Shown here: positions 1 through 11,600 of the stretch, piece by piece
Layout of the letters: every line of letters starts with the position of its first letter
Numbering within the stretch: the stretch's first letter is position 1
Made by a program: the position numbers and the translations under genes
Notes under the pieces: generated by a model
What the model was told of the DNA's origin: nothing
The model's input: the letters and a program-made list of their open reading frames with translations, nothing else
Databases searched by the model: none
NCBI GenBank assembly: GCA_034336665.1
Contig: CM067592.1
Coordinates: forward strand, 49,617,783-49,681,782
Direction: 5' to 3'
DNA from: Luscinia megarhynchos
Lineage: Eukaryota; Chordata; Aves; Passeriformes; Turdidae
Length of the DNA: 64,000 nt

Positions 1-1473
1 ATTTATCTGAAATACAATTGTTCCTGGAAATGACTAATGTACATATTTCACCAGAGATGAGTCTGCTCATTGTTGTATGGGTAGGACCCTTTTCATCAGA
101 GAGTTTCCAGGAAATCAGCAGGGCTCAGCCAGTTTCCACTAACACAATTTTCTAGGTGCTCTTGGTTTTCTTCATCTTAAATGCAAGTTTGTGAAGGAAA
201 TACACTGAGTTTGTGTGGTACCAGTGATCTAACACTCACAGTATTGACATCACACACGAGTGTTTTGTTATGTAATATAGAGAAGTTGCAAGCTGTAATT
301 ATATTTAGCTACCTTCTCAAAACTTGTTCACAGATCAAAAAATATTCTTATGCACCTGAGATAGACTCCTGTGGTCCTGAAGTGTTTGTTCTGACTGCCA
401 CCATTCAGATGTCCTTGTGCCTGGCTCTGATCTCCCGATCGAATGTGTAGGAGTCCAGTGCCTTTTGACACTGGCTATGGCAGACCACACTGTGCTGCCT
501 GCAAGAAGCAGTGTGTGAGAAGGGGTGTGGGGGTAAGTTCCAGTTCTTCATTTTTCTTTGCATCACATTCAAATTACAAACCAGTGCCAATGACAAACAT
601 TGTTTTTTACTATCTGCTGCCCAAAGCTGTTCTGCTTTGTTTCTCTTTCTACTTAAGCTTCACTCTCTTCCCTGTCTTGCTCTTTTCTTAATTCCTGACC
701 TCTCCTAATTTTTTTTTCTTCTCACCATGCTCTGCATCTTTACTTCTGGAAGTAAAATACTACACTCTGAATCTACTACAGTTCTGAATCTGCCTCACAA
801 AACCCTGCATTCCTGCATTACCTGCAGGCTGAGGGACCCCTATGCATAAGCCACACAGACTTTGACCTTCAGCAGTGATGCATTTGTCAGGTCTGATTTA
901 AAAACACATGATGTGGTTTGTACACTGACAGTTGTTCATGGCCTTATTGGGAAGGTGTGGGGCTTTCATGCCCCCTCTTTCCTGTTTTGCGCACTCCCTG
1001 GACCACTGCAGACACAAATTTGGCACCAGGGTCCCTAAACTAAGTACCTCTATGCTCCTCTCTGCTCCAAAAACTAGAATGGATGTGGGGCATTGGGTTA
1101 TCATCATTGGCTTCAGAAGAGCAAGCACATTATCTCTTTCGGGACTCCATGCAGCTCTTACTTTCATGCTCCACTCGCAAACCTGAAGTGGGTCATCTAT
1201 GTCTGGAGACACTGTAGCAGTGCAATGAAGAAGCTGTCAGCAGTATGGAGGAAAAATGATAGAAAGAGAAACGCAAATTAGCCTTGAGCCTGCATCCCAA
1301 GGTCACTTAAAGCCTTCATGTTGTATCCATGAGACAGCATCACATCCCTCCCACAAGATGGACCTCAGAACACGAGAGCACTGCCTCAGCACTGTTTTCT
1401 GTCCTTGCACCCATGGCTGTCCCTAGGCTGGGAGGTTGACAATTCTCTTAAATGCAGCTGTATGGCTGCCTCT
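1..1473. other. Intergenic DNA, nothing recognised
   Basis: There are no conserved coding exons, no CR1 tail and no LTR signature. The short open frames here lack codon-level or motif support. Confidence 0.6.
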
Positions 1474-2262
1474 TGTGGTGGGTCAGCCCTGGCTGGACAC
1501 CAGGTGCTCCTCAAAGCTGCTCTGTCATTCTGCTTTTCAGCTGGACAGAGGAGAGAATTCTTGTGGATTGAGATAAGTACAGGAAGAGATCAGTCACTGA
1601 TTACCATCACGGGCAAAACAGACTTGGCTTGGAGAAGAAATCAGTTGGATTTATTACCAATCAAATCAGAGTAGGGTAATAAGAAATAAAACTAAATACT
1701 AAAGAATCACCTTCCACCCCATCTCTCCCTTTTTCTTGGCCAATTTCTCTACCTCATCTCCCAGAAATGCAGGGAGTTGGAGAAGACTGCAGTCAGTTCA
1801 TCACACATTGTCTCTGCTGCTCCCTTCTTTTCCAGGGGGAGGACTCCTCACAGTTCCACTTCTCTGGCTTGGATTTCTCCAGGAGCTGCAGGTGGGTCTC
1901 TGCTTTGCTGTGGACTTTTGTGGGCTACAGAAGAACAGTTGCACCATGGTCTTCACCCCAGGTCCCTGGAATATCTCTTTCTTATCCTTCTTCACCGAAG
2001 TGTCTGCAAAGTTGCTTCTCTCACATCTCACATATTCTCTCCTTTCCTACACAGTAACTTCTTCTCTTTCTGTTACTCCAGAGGAGCTACCTCCACTGCT
2101 GATAGACTTGGCCTTGACCAGCTGTGGCTCCGTTTTGGAGCTGCATGGCATTGGCTCCATTGGACATGGGAGCAGCTTCTAGAAGCTTTTCATAGAAGCC
2201 ACCCCTATAGACTACCCCTCCACACACACACTATGAAAAACTTGCCTTGCAAATGCAGTGCA
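1474..2262 (+). mobile_element. Solo LTR of an avian ERVL-type endogenous retrovirus (copy 1)
   Basis: The element starts TGTGGTGGGTCAGCCCTGG and ends near AAATGCAGTGCA. It contains the family block ATTGGCTCCATTGGACATGG (2150-2169) followed by AGAAGCCACCCC. Equivalent blocks occur in three other copies in this window. It is non-coding, diverged and without linked gag/pol sequence, so it is a solo LTR. No clear target-site duplication was seen. The family assignment rests on remembered avian repeat consensus, the copy-to-copy similarity on the sequence. Confidence 0.75.
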
Positions 2263-5200
2263 TTCATAAACCATGGCTGTCTCAATTTCTTACCCCAAAC
2301 CAACAATGCTTCATCTCTTGTTGCTGGCTCAGGTCAGTGGATGGTTGTGTGTGGGTATGGAGTCAAGCTTAAAAAATGTGTAATCTGTGATTTCCTAGAT
2401 GCTTGTTTAACAGAACCATGATGTTCACTGGAGAGAGATGTGCCCAAGTTTTCAGTTTCCATTAAACGTGCAATTGCATTTCTGTGCCCAAACAAATAAT
2501 GCTGAAGAGCCCATGTTTGCACTGCAGAAGTTGTCCAGCTGACATTTTTCAAAGCAATTATATTTTTCGATGTGCAAATATGCAGGGATGAGTAGGAAGA
2601 TGGTCACCACATCCCGGAAAAACTTAGGATCCTTGAATGCATCAGTAATAAAGCCTTTGAAAAAACAAGGCTGAGATGGCCTAGAGCAGACAGGAAGAAA
2701 CAAAACTAGGTGGCTGTCTCATGAGACATGCACTCTTGCCCCTTCCACAAGCTTGGAAGTGGCTCTGATTCATGCAATGACAGCAAGGATTGAGGAGCCA
2801 CACAGCCAGAGCCCCAGGATAGAGGAGCCTCCCTTCTAGTCTTACCCATCAGACATCTCAAGCCACTGCTACATCTGGGTGGAAGAGATGCTGTAAATGT
2901 CACATCCATGCTGGTGGCAGGTGTCACCTGTTTCATAAGGATTTCACAGCTGTTTGGCCAACATATATGTGTGGTTTGTGGGTCTGTCCATATGACCAGG
3001 GTGACCACTGACAGATGGTACCCAAGAGTATGATTGGCTACAGGTCACACGAGTGCCAGTGATGCATTCCAGGCACCTGTCAGCACCAGTTTTGTCTGTT
3101 GGAGTAGAGGGGTACAAGGGAGCCTTTTCCTACCAAAAGTAGGCATGAGGAGAAGACCTGGACTGGCTTTTCTGTGTGCTACATAGGAGCAATGGGCCCC
3201 TTTCCACCCTCTCTACAGCCAGGCTGAACCTCAGCTGCCAACCAGAAGAGGTTATCAAGTTACTTGGCTATGCCACACGCAGACTGTGGCCCTCCCAGTG
3301 AGGCTGTGGTTGTATGCCTAGTGAAGACACAGAGGAATGTGTGGATCTTCCTTTCATTTTCTGCTCTGCTGGAAAGGTGAATGCTGCTGCAGCCAGTGCT
3401 GTCATACCAACTCCCTGAACGGTTGTAGGGCAAAGGATTTGACAGTGATTAATGATGCAGGAAGGCATAGCTGCTGCTTTTCCTTCCTGTGCTGGACATT
3501 TAACTCACCCCCAGTGCACTGCCATATCCTACAGGATCCTTGAGACAGCACACCACTAGAAACCTCCAAAGAAAATAAACCAAGCCAGTGTTTTGGAGAG
3601 CTGAGAGGTGAACTCAAACATCTGTATGCATCACATGATTCTCAAAGATAGTTAATGTTTACCACCTTTGTGGTTAATTAACAGGAACCAAATATTTCTG
3701 CTTTATTGCCATGCAATTTCCTCTCATGGCAACTCCAGAATGACTTATGAGACATTTCTGAGAAGCGTGATACTCATTAACAGCCTTTGGGCACCCCTGG
3801 CCTTGTGAGAGGTGTTTCTGCATGAGTGCACTACTGCTGCCTGCCGCTGGAGACAAATGGGCTGGACATCAGACCCTGGGTGCAGGTGCCCTGCTGCAAC
3901 GCAGACATCAGTTTCTTCCCTGACTATCCTGTGTTTGGGGTCTGTGCATGGTCTTGGAGCAGTGGGAGTTTCTGCAGGGAGGCACCTGAGTAGTTCACAT
4001 GTGCTAGGGGGGCTTCTTCTTGGTCATCTGCTTTCTGATAAACCCTGGCTTTTCCCACCAGTGTTGCAGCACTGCACCAGGCAAGCACCAATGGATGGGG
4101 ATAGATGAGGCATCCTCTCTTCCAGATAGAGCCCTCTCTGACTGTGGTCTGAGGAAAATCCTGTCTCAATCAGAAATTTTTTAAAATTTGGAGATTTTCT
4201 TCAGGTTTTACCCAAATTTGGGGTGTAAACTTGAACCTTGATGTGGAGCTCAGCAGGGCCCTTCCCTTGAGGTTGTTTTGCACAGTGACGTCTGTGTCAG
4301 ATGAGCCCTTTCAGTTCTAACTTTACTCTTTAACATCATATTTACGTATTTTCCTTCTAAAGCAATCACAGCCCTAGCTTTTTTTCCCGGCAGCTACAAA
4401 GCACAGAAACGTAGCAATACAAAAACCAATTAAAATGGAGTTCTTTTTTGTTAAGAACTAAAAGAAAAGAGGCTGCAAGCAGGAAATAGAGTAGGCAATG
4501 TAAAGAAAAGTGATTAAATTTTGTGTGTGTGTGTGGTCCCAAGCTCTAATTTCAATAGTTGCAATAGAGGCTACAATAACTGGGTCTAGACACAGAGCTG
4601 GTCTAGACAGGCCAATTAATGTTTCGGAGTCCTCTGAGCGCTTAACAAGATTAAGGGCTCCCTTGACTAAATTCTCCTTTCAGCATTGAAATAAAGGCCC
4701 AGATTTTGTCAACAAACTCTTACAGAAAGCACGCTGTCATTGCAACAAACCGGTTTGTTTTTGGGGGAGGGTTGTATGCCAAAAAAGAAACGGCCAGTGA
4801 GAAGCCTAGACCCATTCCCTAGTGCTGTTACTTGAAAGCTTTGCTCCTGATCTGCTGAAGATAAAGTCATACAGAGACAGGAGCCAGGATTCTACAGCTT
4901 TGTACCTCTCTGGGAGCCAGCTTGCGCCGTGAGCTTTGGGTCACTGGTTTTAGGCTGCAATTCAGCAAGGCACTTGAAACTGTTGAGTCACTGCAAACAC
5001 TCTTCTTTTGGCAGCAGGTGGCCAGGAGGGGGAGCGAACAGAAAGCCAGAGTTCGGCTGTTGGGTTTTGGTCTGGGCCCCGCCTAGGCTTGCTTCTCTTA
5101 AGAGCGAGGCCAGTGGTTGGCTGGCTGAGGGAAGCCAAAAGAACTTCGTTAAGGCGGATGAAATGGAGAGGACAAGACTGTGAGGGCACTCAGGGCTGGG

Positions 5201-5476
5201 CAGTTACTGATAGCTGCAGTACCTGGAGTTATTTTGTCTTTGGACCCCACCCACGCACTCAATGGCAGTTGACGCCAGTCACCCCTTGTTTCATGACTCC
5301 AAACAAAAATGGTGTTTCCAAGAGGACCTCTGTCTTAATTTACATTGACTGGTCACTGGCTTCTTGGGTGTTTTTGGTCAGAGCAGAGGGAAAGGCTTCC
5401 GAAGCACATGTATGCTGCCTTTTGTGTGTGTGCATCCCTCTTATTGTAGCTGGCTCACATTGCTTTTGTCTCCCAT
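2263..5476. other. Intergenic DNA with a short GT microsatellite and a CpG-richer patch
   Basis: There is a GT run at 4522-4535. A CpG-richer patch with CTCF-like and GC-box-like strings at about 5011-5160 is listed separately. No gene was recognised. Confidence 0.55.
5011..5035 (+). promoter_or_regulatory. Possible CTCF-like motif pair
   Basis: GCAGCAGGTGGCC (5011-5023) has the CAGCAGGTGGC core of the CTCF consensus. The overlapping CCAGGAGGGGGAG (5022-5034) is a second, weaker match. The patch to 5160 also has a GCCCCGCC-like GC box and several CpGs. This is motif similarity only. Confidence 0.2.
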
Positions 5477-6848
5477 TGTCATGGTTTGACACTGGCCAAA
5501 TGACAAGTACCCACGAGAGTCACTCACTCACCCTCTCTTGCTACAGTTGGGCAGAGGGAGGGAGAAAGGTTAACAGAGGGCTCATAAATTGAGATAAGCA
5601 TTGGGAGAAAAAATAATCTAAGGGTAAAACAGGTTTAAATTTAAAGGCATAAAGCAAATTTATTATTAACAAAGTCAGAGGAGGATAATGAGAAGTAAAT
5701 AAAAGCCTTTAAAACACCTTGTTTCCCCTCCAGCCTCTCCCTCCTTCTCACGGACAGGGCAGGAAGACAGGGCATGGGGGTTTTGGTCAGTTTGTCACTT
5801 GAGATCTTTTTCTGTTCGCTCAGAGACAGAAGGTTTTTCTCTGCTATGCCGTGGGGTTCCTCCCACTGCCAAACAGTCTTCCCAAAACCATTGTGGCGTG
5901 GTCACTGGTCCACAGGGTGAGTCTTTTAAGGATAGCTCTAGTTTGGAAGCCAGGGCTCTCTCTGTCTCTGGAAGCAGGGCCCTCTCTCTGCTCGGGTCTC
6001 CCACCAGACCACACCTTTCTCTGGCATCCACCTGCTCCAATGTGAGCACTTTTCCCACAGCCTGCAGGGGGATCTCTGCACCCCCTGTGGACTCCATGCA
6101 TTACAGAGGACAATTTGTTTTGCCATAGTCCTCACCACAGAGGCCTGCAGAGGAATCTTGGCTCCAACGCTTGGAGCACCTCCTCCCCTCTTCCTTTGCC
6201 ACTGTCCTTGGTGTCACCGTGTTGTTTTCCCTCGCATGTCCTCCCTTCCTCCTCTTCTCTGGCGGTTTGTAGGTACCACTGCCAGCAAGCTCCCCTGACT
6301 CAAAGGTTCTTGCAGGATGCAGGTGCCGAGCGGTCGCTCTGCCCTGGTTCCAGTCGGGAATCGCGCTCCGTGTTCCCGTTGCCGGCCGGGCCCGTGGCCG
6401 CGGGCAGCGGTGGCACGGCCGTGCTGGTGCTGTTCAGTGCCTCCCTCCATGGGGAGCAGGGGAAGGGGGAGCCACTGCCCTGCCCCGCCCTCTTGGCCTT
6501 GCATGGCTGGCTGGGGGCAGCCAAGCAGGCAGGCTCACTGTGGGCCACGCCATGGTGGGGCCGTGGTGGCACATCCCCAGCGCCGCGCTGGCGATGGCCC
6601 CCGGCAGCGCTTTGCTGCCTCTGGAAACAACTGCACCCCTGCTGTTCTGGTTTTCTTCTAAATATGTCACCACAGAGGTGTTACTAACCTTCTAATTGGA
6701 CCAGCAGCGTGTCCAGCTTCAGAGCCATCAGAGATTGGCTCTGTCAGACGTGGTGGAAGCTTCCTGCAGCCTCTCACAGAAGCCGCCTCTGCTACCAAAA
6801 AGAAGGCACCATCTGCTACCAAAAATTTGGGTGTGCTAAACTAATACA
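5477..6848 (+). mobile_element. Long solo LTR of the same ERVL-type family (copy 2), with a GC-rich insert
   Basis: The element starts TGTCATGGTTTGACACTGG and ends CTAAACTAATACA. The family block reads ATTGGCTCTGTCAGACGTGG (6734-6753), followed by AGAAGCCGCCTC. Flanking 5-mers CCCAT (5472-5476) and CTCAT (6849-6853) match at 4 of 5 positions, compatible with a decayed target-site duplication. It is about 1.37 kb, longer than the other copies. About 6310-6620 is unusually GC- and CpG-rich. No retroviral coding sequence adjoins it. Confidence 0.75.
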
Positions 6849-7603
6849 CTCATATAGATTGGAAATCAGTTGAGAAGCACTGAGCATCTCTCTAACACTT
6901 TCTCAAGGCTCAAATTCCTGTGGCCTCCATACACTATACAGCCATTCAGGAGCCTATAAAAACAACCCAGTCCTTATTAATTTTTTTTTTTTTTTAGCAC
7001 AGATTAAACCCCTTTTTAGCATAGATTAAACCCAAAACACTAGTAATGCCTTAAGACCGTAGCTCAAGCCTTCACTAGGTGAATGGTATTTGTTGGGATG
7101 CACTCTCACTGAAAGGTGCTTAAGAAAATGCCTAATCCATTGCTTTTATCTATTTGGTCCTGAAATGAAACACCAACAAGCTTTGGAGAAATATATCCCA
7201 AGACTGTGCATGAAACTGGGAGTATGTGGTAGTGCACATCCCCTACTTACCTCCCTGCCTTGGCTACTCTACGATTAAGGAATTCTTGTTAGCCTTGGCC
7301 TTGATTAATGGGCAGTTAATTTACCCTTGAGTTTATCGAAAGAACTGTCTGTTCCCAAGAACCTTTGTTGTCTAATGAGCTCCAGTTTTCTAATGAATAG
7401 CCTTACAACCTTATTTTTGTCTAAATACCAGCCCAAGTGGAATAATGTTATTGTTATTGGACTTTTTTGAGGAAAATCCGAGTTAAAATTCCCTGATTGT
7501 GACCAAGATGACTAAAGCAAATCATCTAACAACCCCATGAACAATGGTCTTGAGTGAAGCACTTTCAGGTCTCCTGGATCAAGTGGGCAGTGATCAGCAT
7601 CTC
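6849..7603. other. Intergenic DNA between two opposite-strand LTRs
   Basis: It contains a T-run and the imperfect tandem repeat at 6991-7033. No gene was recognised. Confidence 0.55.
6991..7033 (+). repeat. 22-bp imperfect tandem duplication
   Basis: TTTTTAGCACAGATTAAACC and TTTTTAGCATAGATTAAACC (7013 onward) repeat with a 22-bp period and one mismatch, directly after a T-run. Confidence 0.85.
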
Positions 7604-8622
7604 TGCACTGGGTTTGTGTGGCAAGGCTCTGGTGGCAGTAGGGCTATGGGCTTGACTTCTCTGACAATCTGATGGAAGCTGCCCCCATGTCCAACACAGC
7701 CAATGTCAGCTGGCTCCAAGACAGACCTGCCACTTGCCAAGGCCAAGCCCTTCAGTGACATGGTAGCACCTCTATAAGAGTATATTTAAGAAAGGAAAAA
7801 AAGTTATTGCACAAGAACAATTGTTACCAAAGAGGAGTAGAGTGAGAATATGTAAGAGGAACAACTCTGCAGATAGCAAGGTGAGTGGAGAAGGAGGGGC
7901 AGGAGGTGCTCCAGGCACCAGAGCTGGGCTTCCCCTGCATCCCATGGTGCAGACATGGTGAGGCAGGCTGTCCTCCTGCAGCCCATAGAGAATCCCATGC
8001 TGGAAAAGGGGGATACTGGAAAAACACCATCCACAGGCCCATGGTGGGAAGCCCACACTGAAGAAGGTTCCTGGCAGGGACCCACAGATCCTTGGAAAGA
8101 GGATCCAGTGGTGGAGGAAGTTTGCTGGCAGGATTTGCAAATCCAAGAGGAAGTCACTGGTGATGAAGAACTGCAGCCTGTGGAAAGGTCTCACACTGGA
8201 GGAGCTAACAGAGGACTGTCTCCCATGGCAGGCATGCCACTGTGCAGCAGGGGAAGGGCTCCTGTCCCTGAGGAGGAAGCAGTGGCAGAAACATTAAGTG
8301 ATTAACTGACCATTCCCTGTCTCTCTGCATCAATGTGGGGAAGGAGGTAGAGATTCAGGAATAAAGTTAAGTCTGGGAAGGAGGGAGGGGTGTGGGCAAG
8401 TTGTTTTGAAGATTTTTTTAACTTCTGATTCTCTTATTCTGATTTTTGTTAGTAATATATTCAACTAATTTCCCTAAGTCAAATCTGTTTTTTCCATGGT
8501 GGTAACTGAGGAGTAATTTCTTCCTGTCCTTTTCTCAAATGATGAAGCTGCCTCTCCTGTTCAGTTGAAGATGGAGTGGCTTTGGTGGGCACCTGATGTC
8601 CAGTCAGGGTGAACTCACCACA
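7604..8622 (-). mobile_element. Solo LTR of the ERVL-type family, reverse orientation (copy 3)
   Basis: On the minus strand it starts TGTGGTGAGTTCACCCTGAC at 8622 and ends near CAAACCCAGTGCA at 7604. It carries the family block CATTGGCTGTGTTGGACATG near 7706-7687. Flanking 5-mers ATCTC and CTCTC match at 4 of 5 positions, a possible decayed target-site duplication. It is about 1.02 kb, and the plus-strand open frame across 7955-8305 is incidental. Confidence 0.78.
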
Positions 8623-11600
8623 CTCTCTGAGTGGGATGCCTCTTGGAGCTTACCAGCTCTCACATGTGGGACTCTGGGAATGGTTGCCAAAAGTTGCCCA
8701 TGGGACTGGACTGACACCCCTGCCTCCTGAAGGGTCAGTCCTTTGCCCATTGAGAAATGCAAGGGTATTTGACATATTTCACTGAATTTGAGGGGGATTT
8801 TTAAACAGGCATGTATAACTTTGTACATACTTCTATGTGTGTGTGCATATGTGAATTGATTCACACACCTTACAGCCTACAGCAAGTGTAGCCTGAATGT
8901 TGCCATCTCAGTTTTACTGCTATGGTTACAGTACACCCTACTGAATACTTTTGTAGGTGTTAAATTAGTCAGTTAAGGGACGTTAAATTTTTAAACTGTA
9001 AAACTCTTCTGGCTTAAGTTTGGGTGCAGTCACATCTAGGCCTCATCAAGAGTTTAGAAAGAGAGGGGGTCTTCTTTAAACCTTGTTACTCAGTGGAAGG
9101 GTCTCCCTCTTACCCTTTTGTGTACCCAGCCTCTGTATAAATAATTCTAAAGTGATTCTAATACAATTTTCCTTTGTGTGATTTGTCTAGGCGGTGGGTA
9201 CTAGAATGGACCTGCCATTGGACTTTGTTGTGCTTTTAAAAATTTTTATTAAACCTGCTTTTGTTGACGGTGCTTTGTTAAATGACCTAAACCATTCACT
9301 CATGACAGTGTAAACTTTGAGTTTCTAGTTCCCATTTCACTCAAAATGCACCTGTCCTTTGTCCCCATGGCCTCTCTATGTTGGGCCCTCAGGACTGAAA
9401 TAGAAGCAAAAGAGCAGTGTTTGAGCTGCACTCAGTTTTCTCCCAAGAGAGCCAGGTCGACGCCTGGGGAAGTTGGGGCCCCAGTTATTTAGTGACACAT
9501 AGAAATAAGTGGCCACTAAATACAGATACCATGAAAGGCTGCTGTGAAGCATATTTTTGAGAAAATACACCACCTTCCTGGAATGCAAGATGCGTTCGCT
9601 TCTTGTTGTACAGAGTCTGTTTCTTCCCTCTCAGGCAGAGATTTGCTTTTTCCTGATTTCTTCTTCCTCATTTTTTCCCTAAGTATTTGTCACAGTTAAG
9701 AGATTTGTTCGTCATGAGAAGCATCAACCTCTCCAAACTGTATACCAAGGTGGAAATTTGAACAGTGATAAAAGATCGGGGTTTTGAAATAAGAAATGTC
9801 CAGCTAATCCTTCATTATCTTCCTGGCAGATGACCAGAAACCCTGTCCTATTTTCAGCAATAAAACATGATGTTTTATTTATCTGTAGCTGATTTGAATT
9901 TGCTCATCTCTCTTTATCAGCTGGCATGGATCTGGTAGCTTGAGCAGAACAGGATTGTTTCCAGAAACTAAGAATCCTTACCAGAAAACCAAAGGAAAAG
10001 GTGCATTTTATATTTGGTATGTTAATATCATCTGTTTAGTTGCTGTATACCCTGTTAGCAATAAACAAAATGGGCAAAGATTGGCAAAAATATTAGAAAT
10101 ATACATTGGAATTCCCTTTCTTATGCATATCTCTACTGGAAAAGTTCCCTACTGAGTAGGACCTAATCTGATGTGACTTTCATCATGTGAAACTAGAACT
10201 GCATTAGATGCCCAGTATATATTTCCAACAAACCTGAATCAGTGGGTATTTTGGGTGTTTAGTGCTGGATTCATTTTCCAATCTACCTGAAGTTTTGGTT
10301 GTGCAAGAATCAAATCTAGGAGCAGTTTGATTCCTTTCTCATTTTATAGCAAACCTTAGTTGCTGGAGTACAGACAAGAGACTTTAGGAAGGGGAAGTGC
10401 CTATTTCTTGATGCCTCACATCTCCTTCGTACCCAAGCTGCCAAATATTACATGCAACTATTAGTTTACATACTGGTCTAACCCTTGAAAGGGCAGCCTG
10501 TTGCAGTCAATGGGACTGATTTACTTGGTTGAGTTGGCGGTGTTTTAAATTATTGCAGTCTGGGCAGGGAGTCTTACTAGTTTGTATTTTGTGCTCAAGA
10601 CATAGAGCTGACAATGGGTGACTCAGTCTTTGTCTTACGGATCTTAACCAATATCAGACTGACTACAAACTTAGAAAACATTTTGTCATTTGGATTAGGT
10701 AGAATAAATGAACTTGCCATCATGAAAAGTAGCAAGCCCAGCACTTTTCAGCACTCTGCAGCAGAGAAGCTGTGCAATTTTACCTGGCTGTGCTGTCTTC
10801 AGTACTAAACTCATGGGCAGAGAAGAGCTGCAGAATGTCCTTCAATGTGGATAAATTTGGACAGGCTGCTCTTCTGCAATTAAACCACAGCACTTACAAA
10901 CCATTCACTCCTTTGAAGTGCATTTTCTTGATTCCCTCGAAGCTGAGAGATGAACCTTATTTCCTTCCCAGAAGAGACGTGATTGCAGCAGTTTATTGCC
11001 AAAGCAAGCTACTGAGGCAGAGTCAGGAAGCTTCTTTAGATTTTCACTGTACTTGCTAAAGGCAGAGGATCCTTGCAGGTTTATGGCACTGCCAGTAAAG
11101 TTTTTTTTTTGTGAATGTTACACCTAAGTCCCTACAAATGCACGGCCTGCTTTTGGGTGGGGGAGGGATTACTGGTGAAGAAGATAAGAAAGCCAAGCAA
11201 AATATCTTGTACCATATCTTCCAAAGCTTTGGGGAACTTCAGAATTCACTCCTAAATCCAGATGCTGCATTTCACCCTGCACTTCTGTTTATCTGATCTT
11301 GTAGCTCCAGAGATGTCATGACTTGAGCTGAGTGCTCAGTGTTTGGGGTTTGTTTCAGGATCAGAGTAGCTGCCTGTGAGAGCTGACCTGCACTGAGGAG
11401 GCTTGCTCAGCTGCCACCATGAGCAAAACTCTGGTCACTTGTGCCAGAATCAAGGATACTACTTTAGGGTCCCCCTGCTGCTAGGATTAGCATTGCTGAA
11501 CAGTGCTCTCTCACTTTGTCCTCCAGAACAGAAAATGTCATTCCCTCCACCTGATCCCAACTTTTGTCTGTTGCTTACTCTGCATTAGCAAGTCTCTGCC

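Noticed and set aside
1777..2421. 214-codon plus-strand open frame as a gene
   Set aside because: It lies inside and past the ERVL-type LTR at 1474-2262. Related copies show the region is non-coding repeat sequence.
6115..6687. 190-codon open frame in GC-rich DNA as a first exon or CpG-island gene
   Set aside because: It falls within LTR copy 2. GC-rich DNA has few stops, and open frames occur on several frames and strands at once.
7955..8305. 116-codon plus-strand open frame as a gene
   Set aside because: It is antisense to LTR copy 3 and explained entirely by the repeat.
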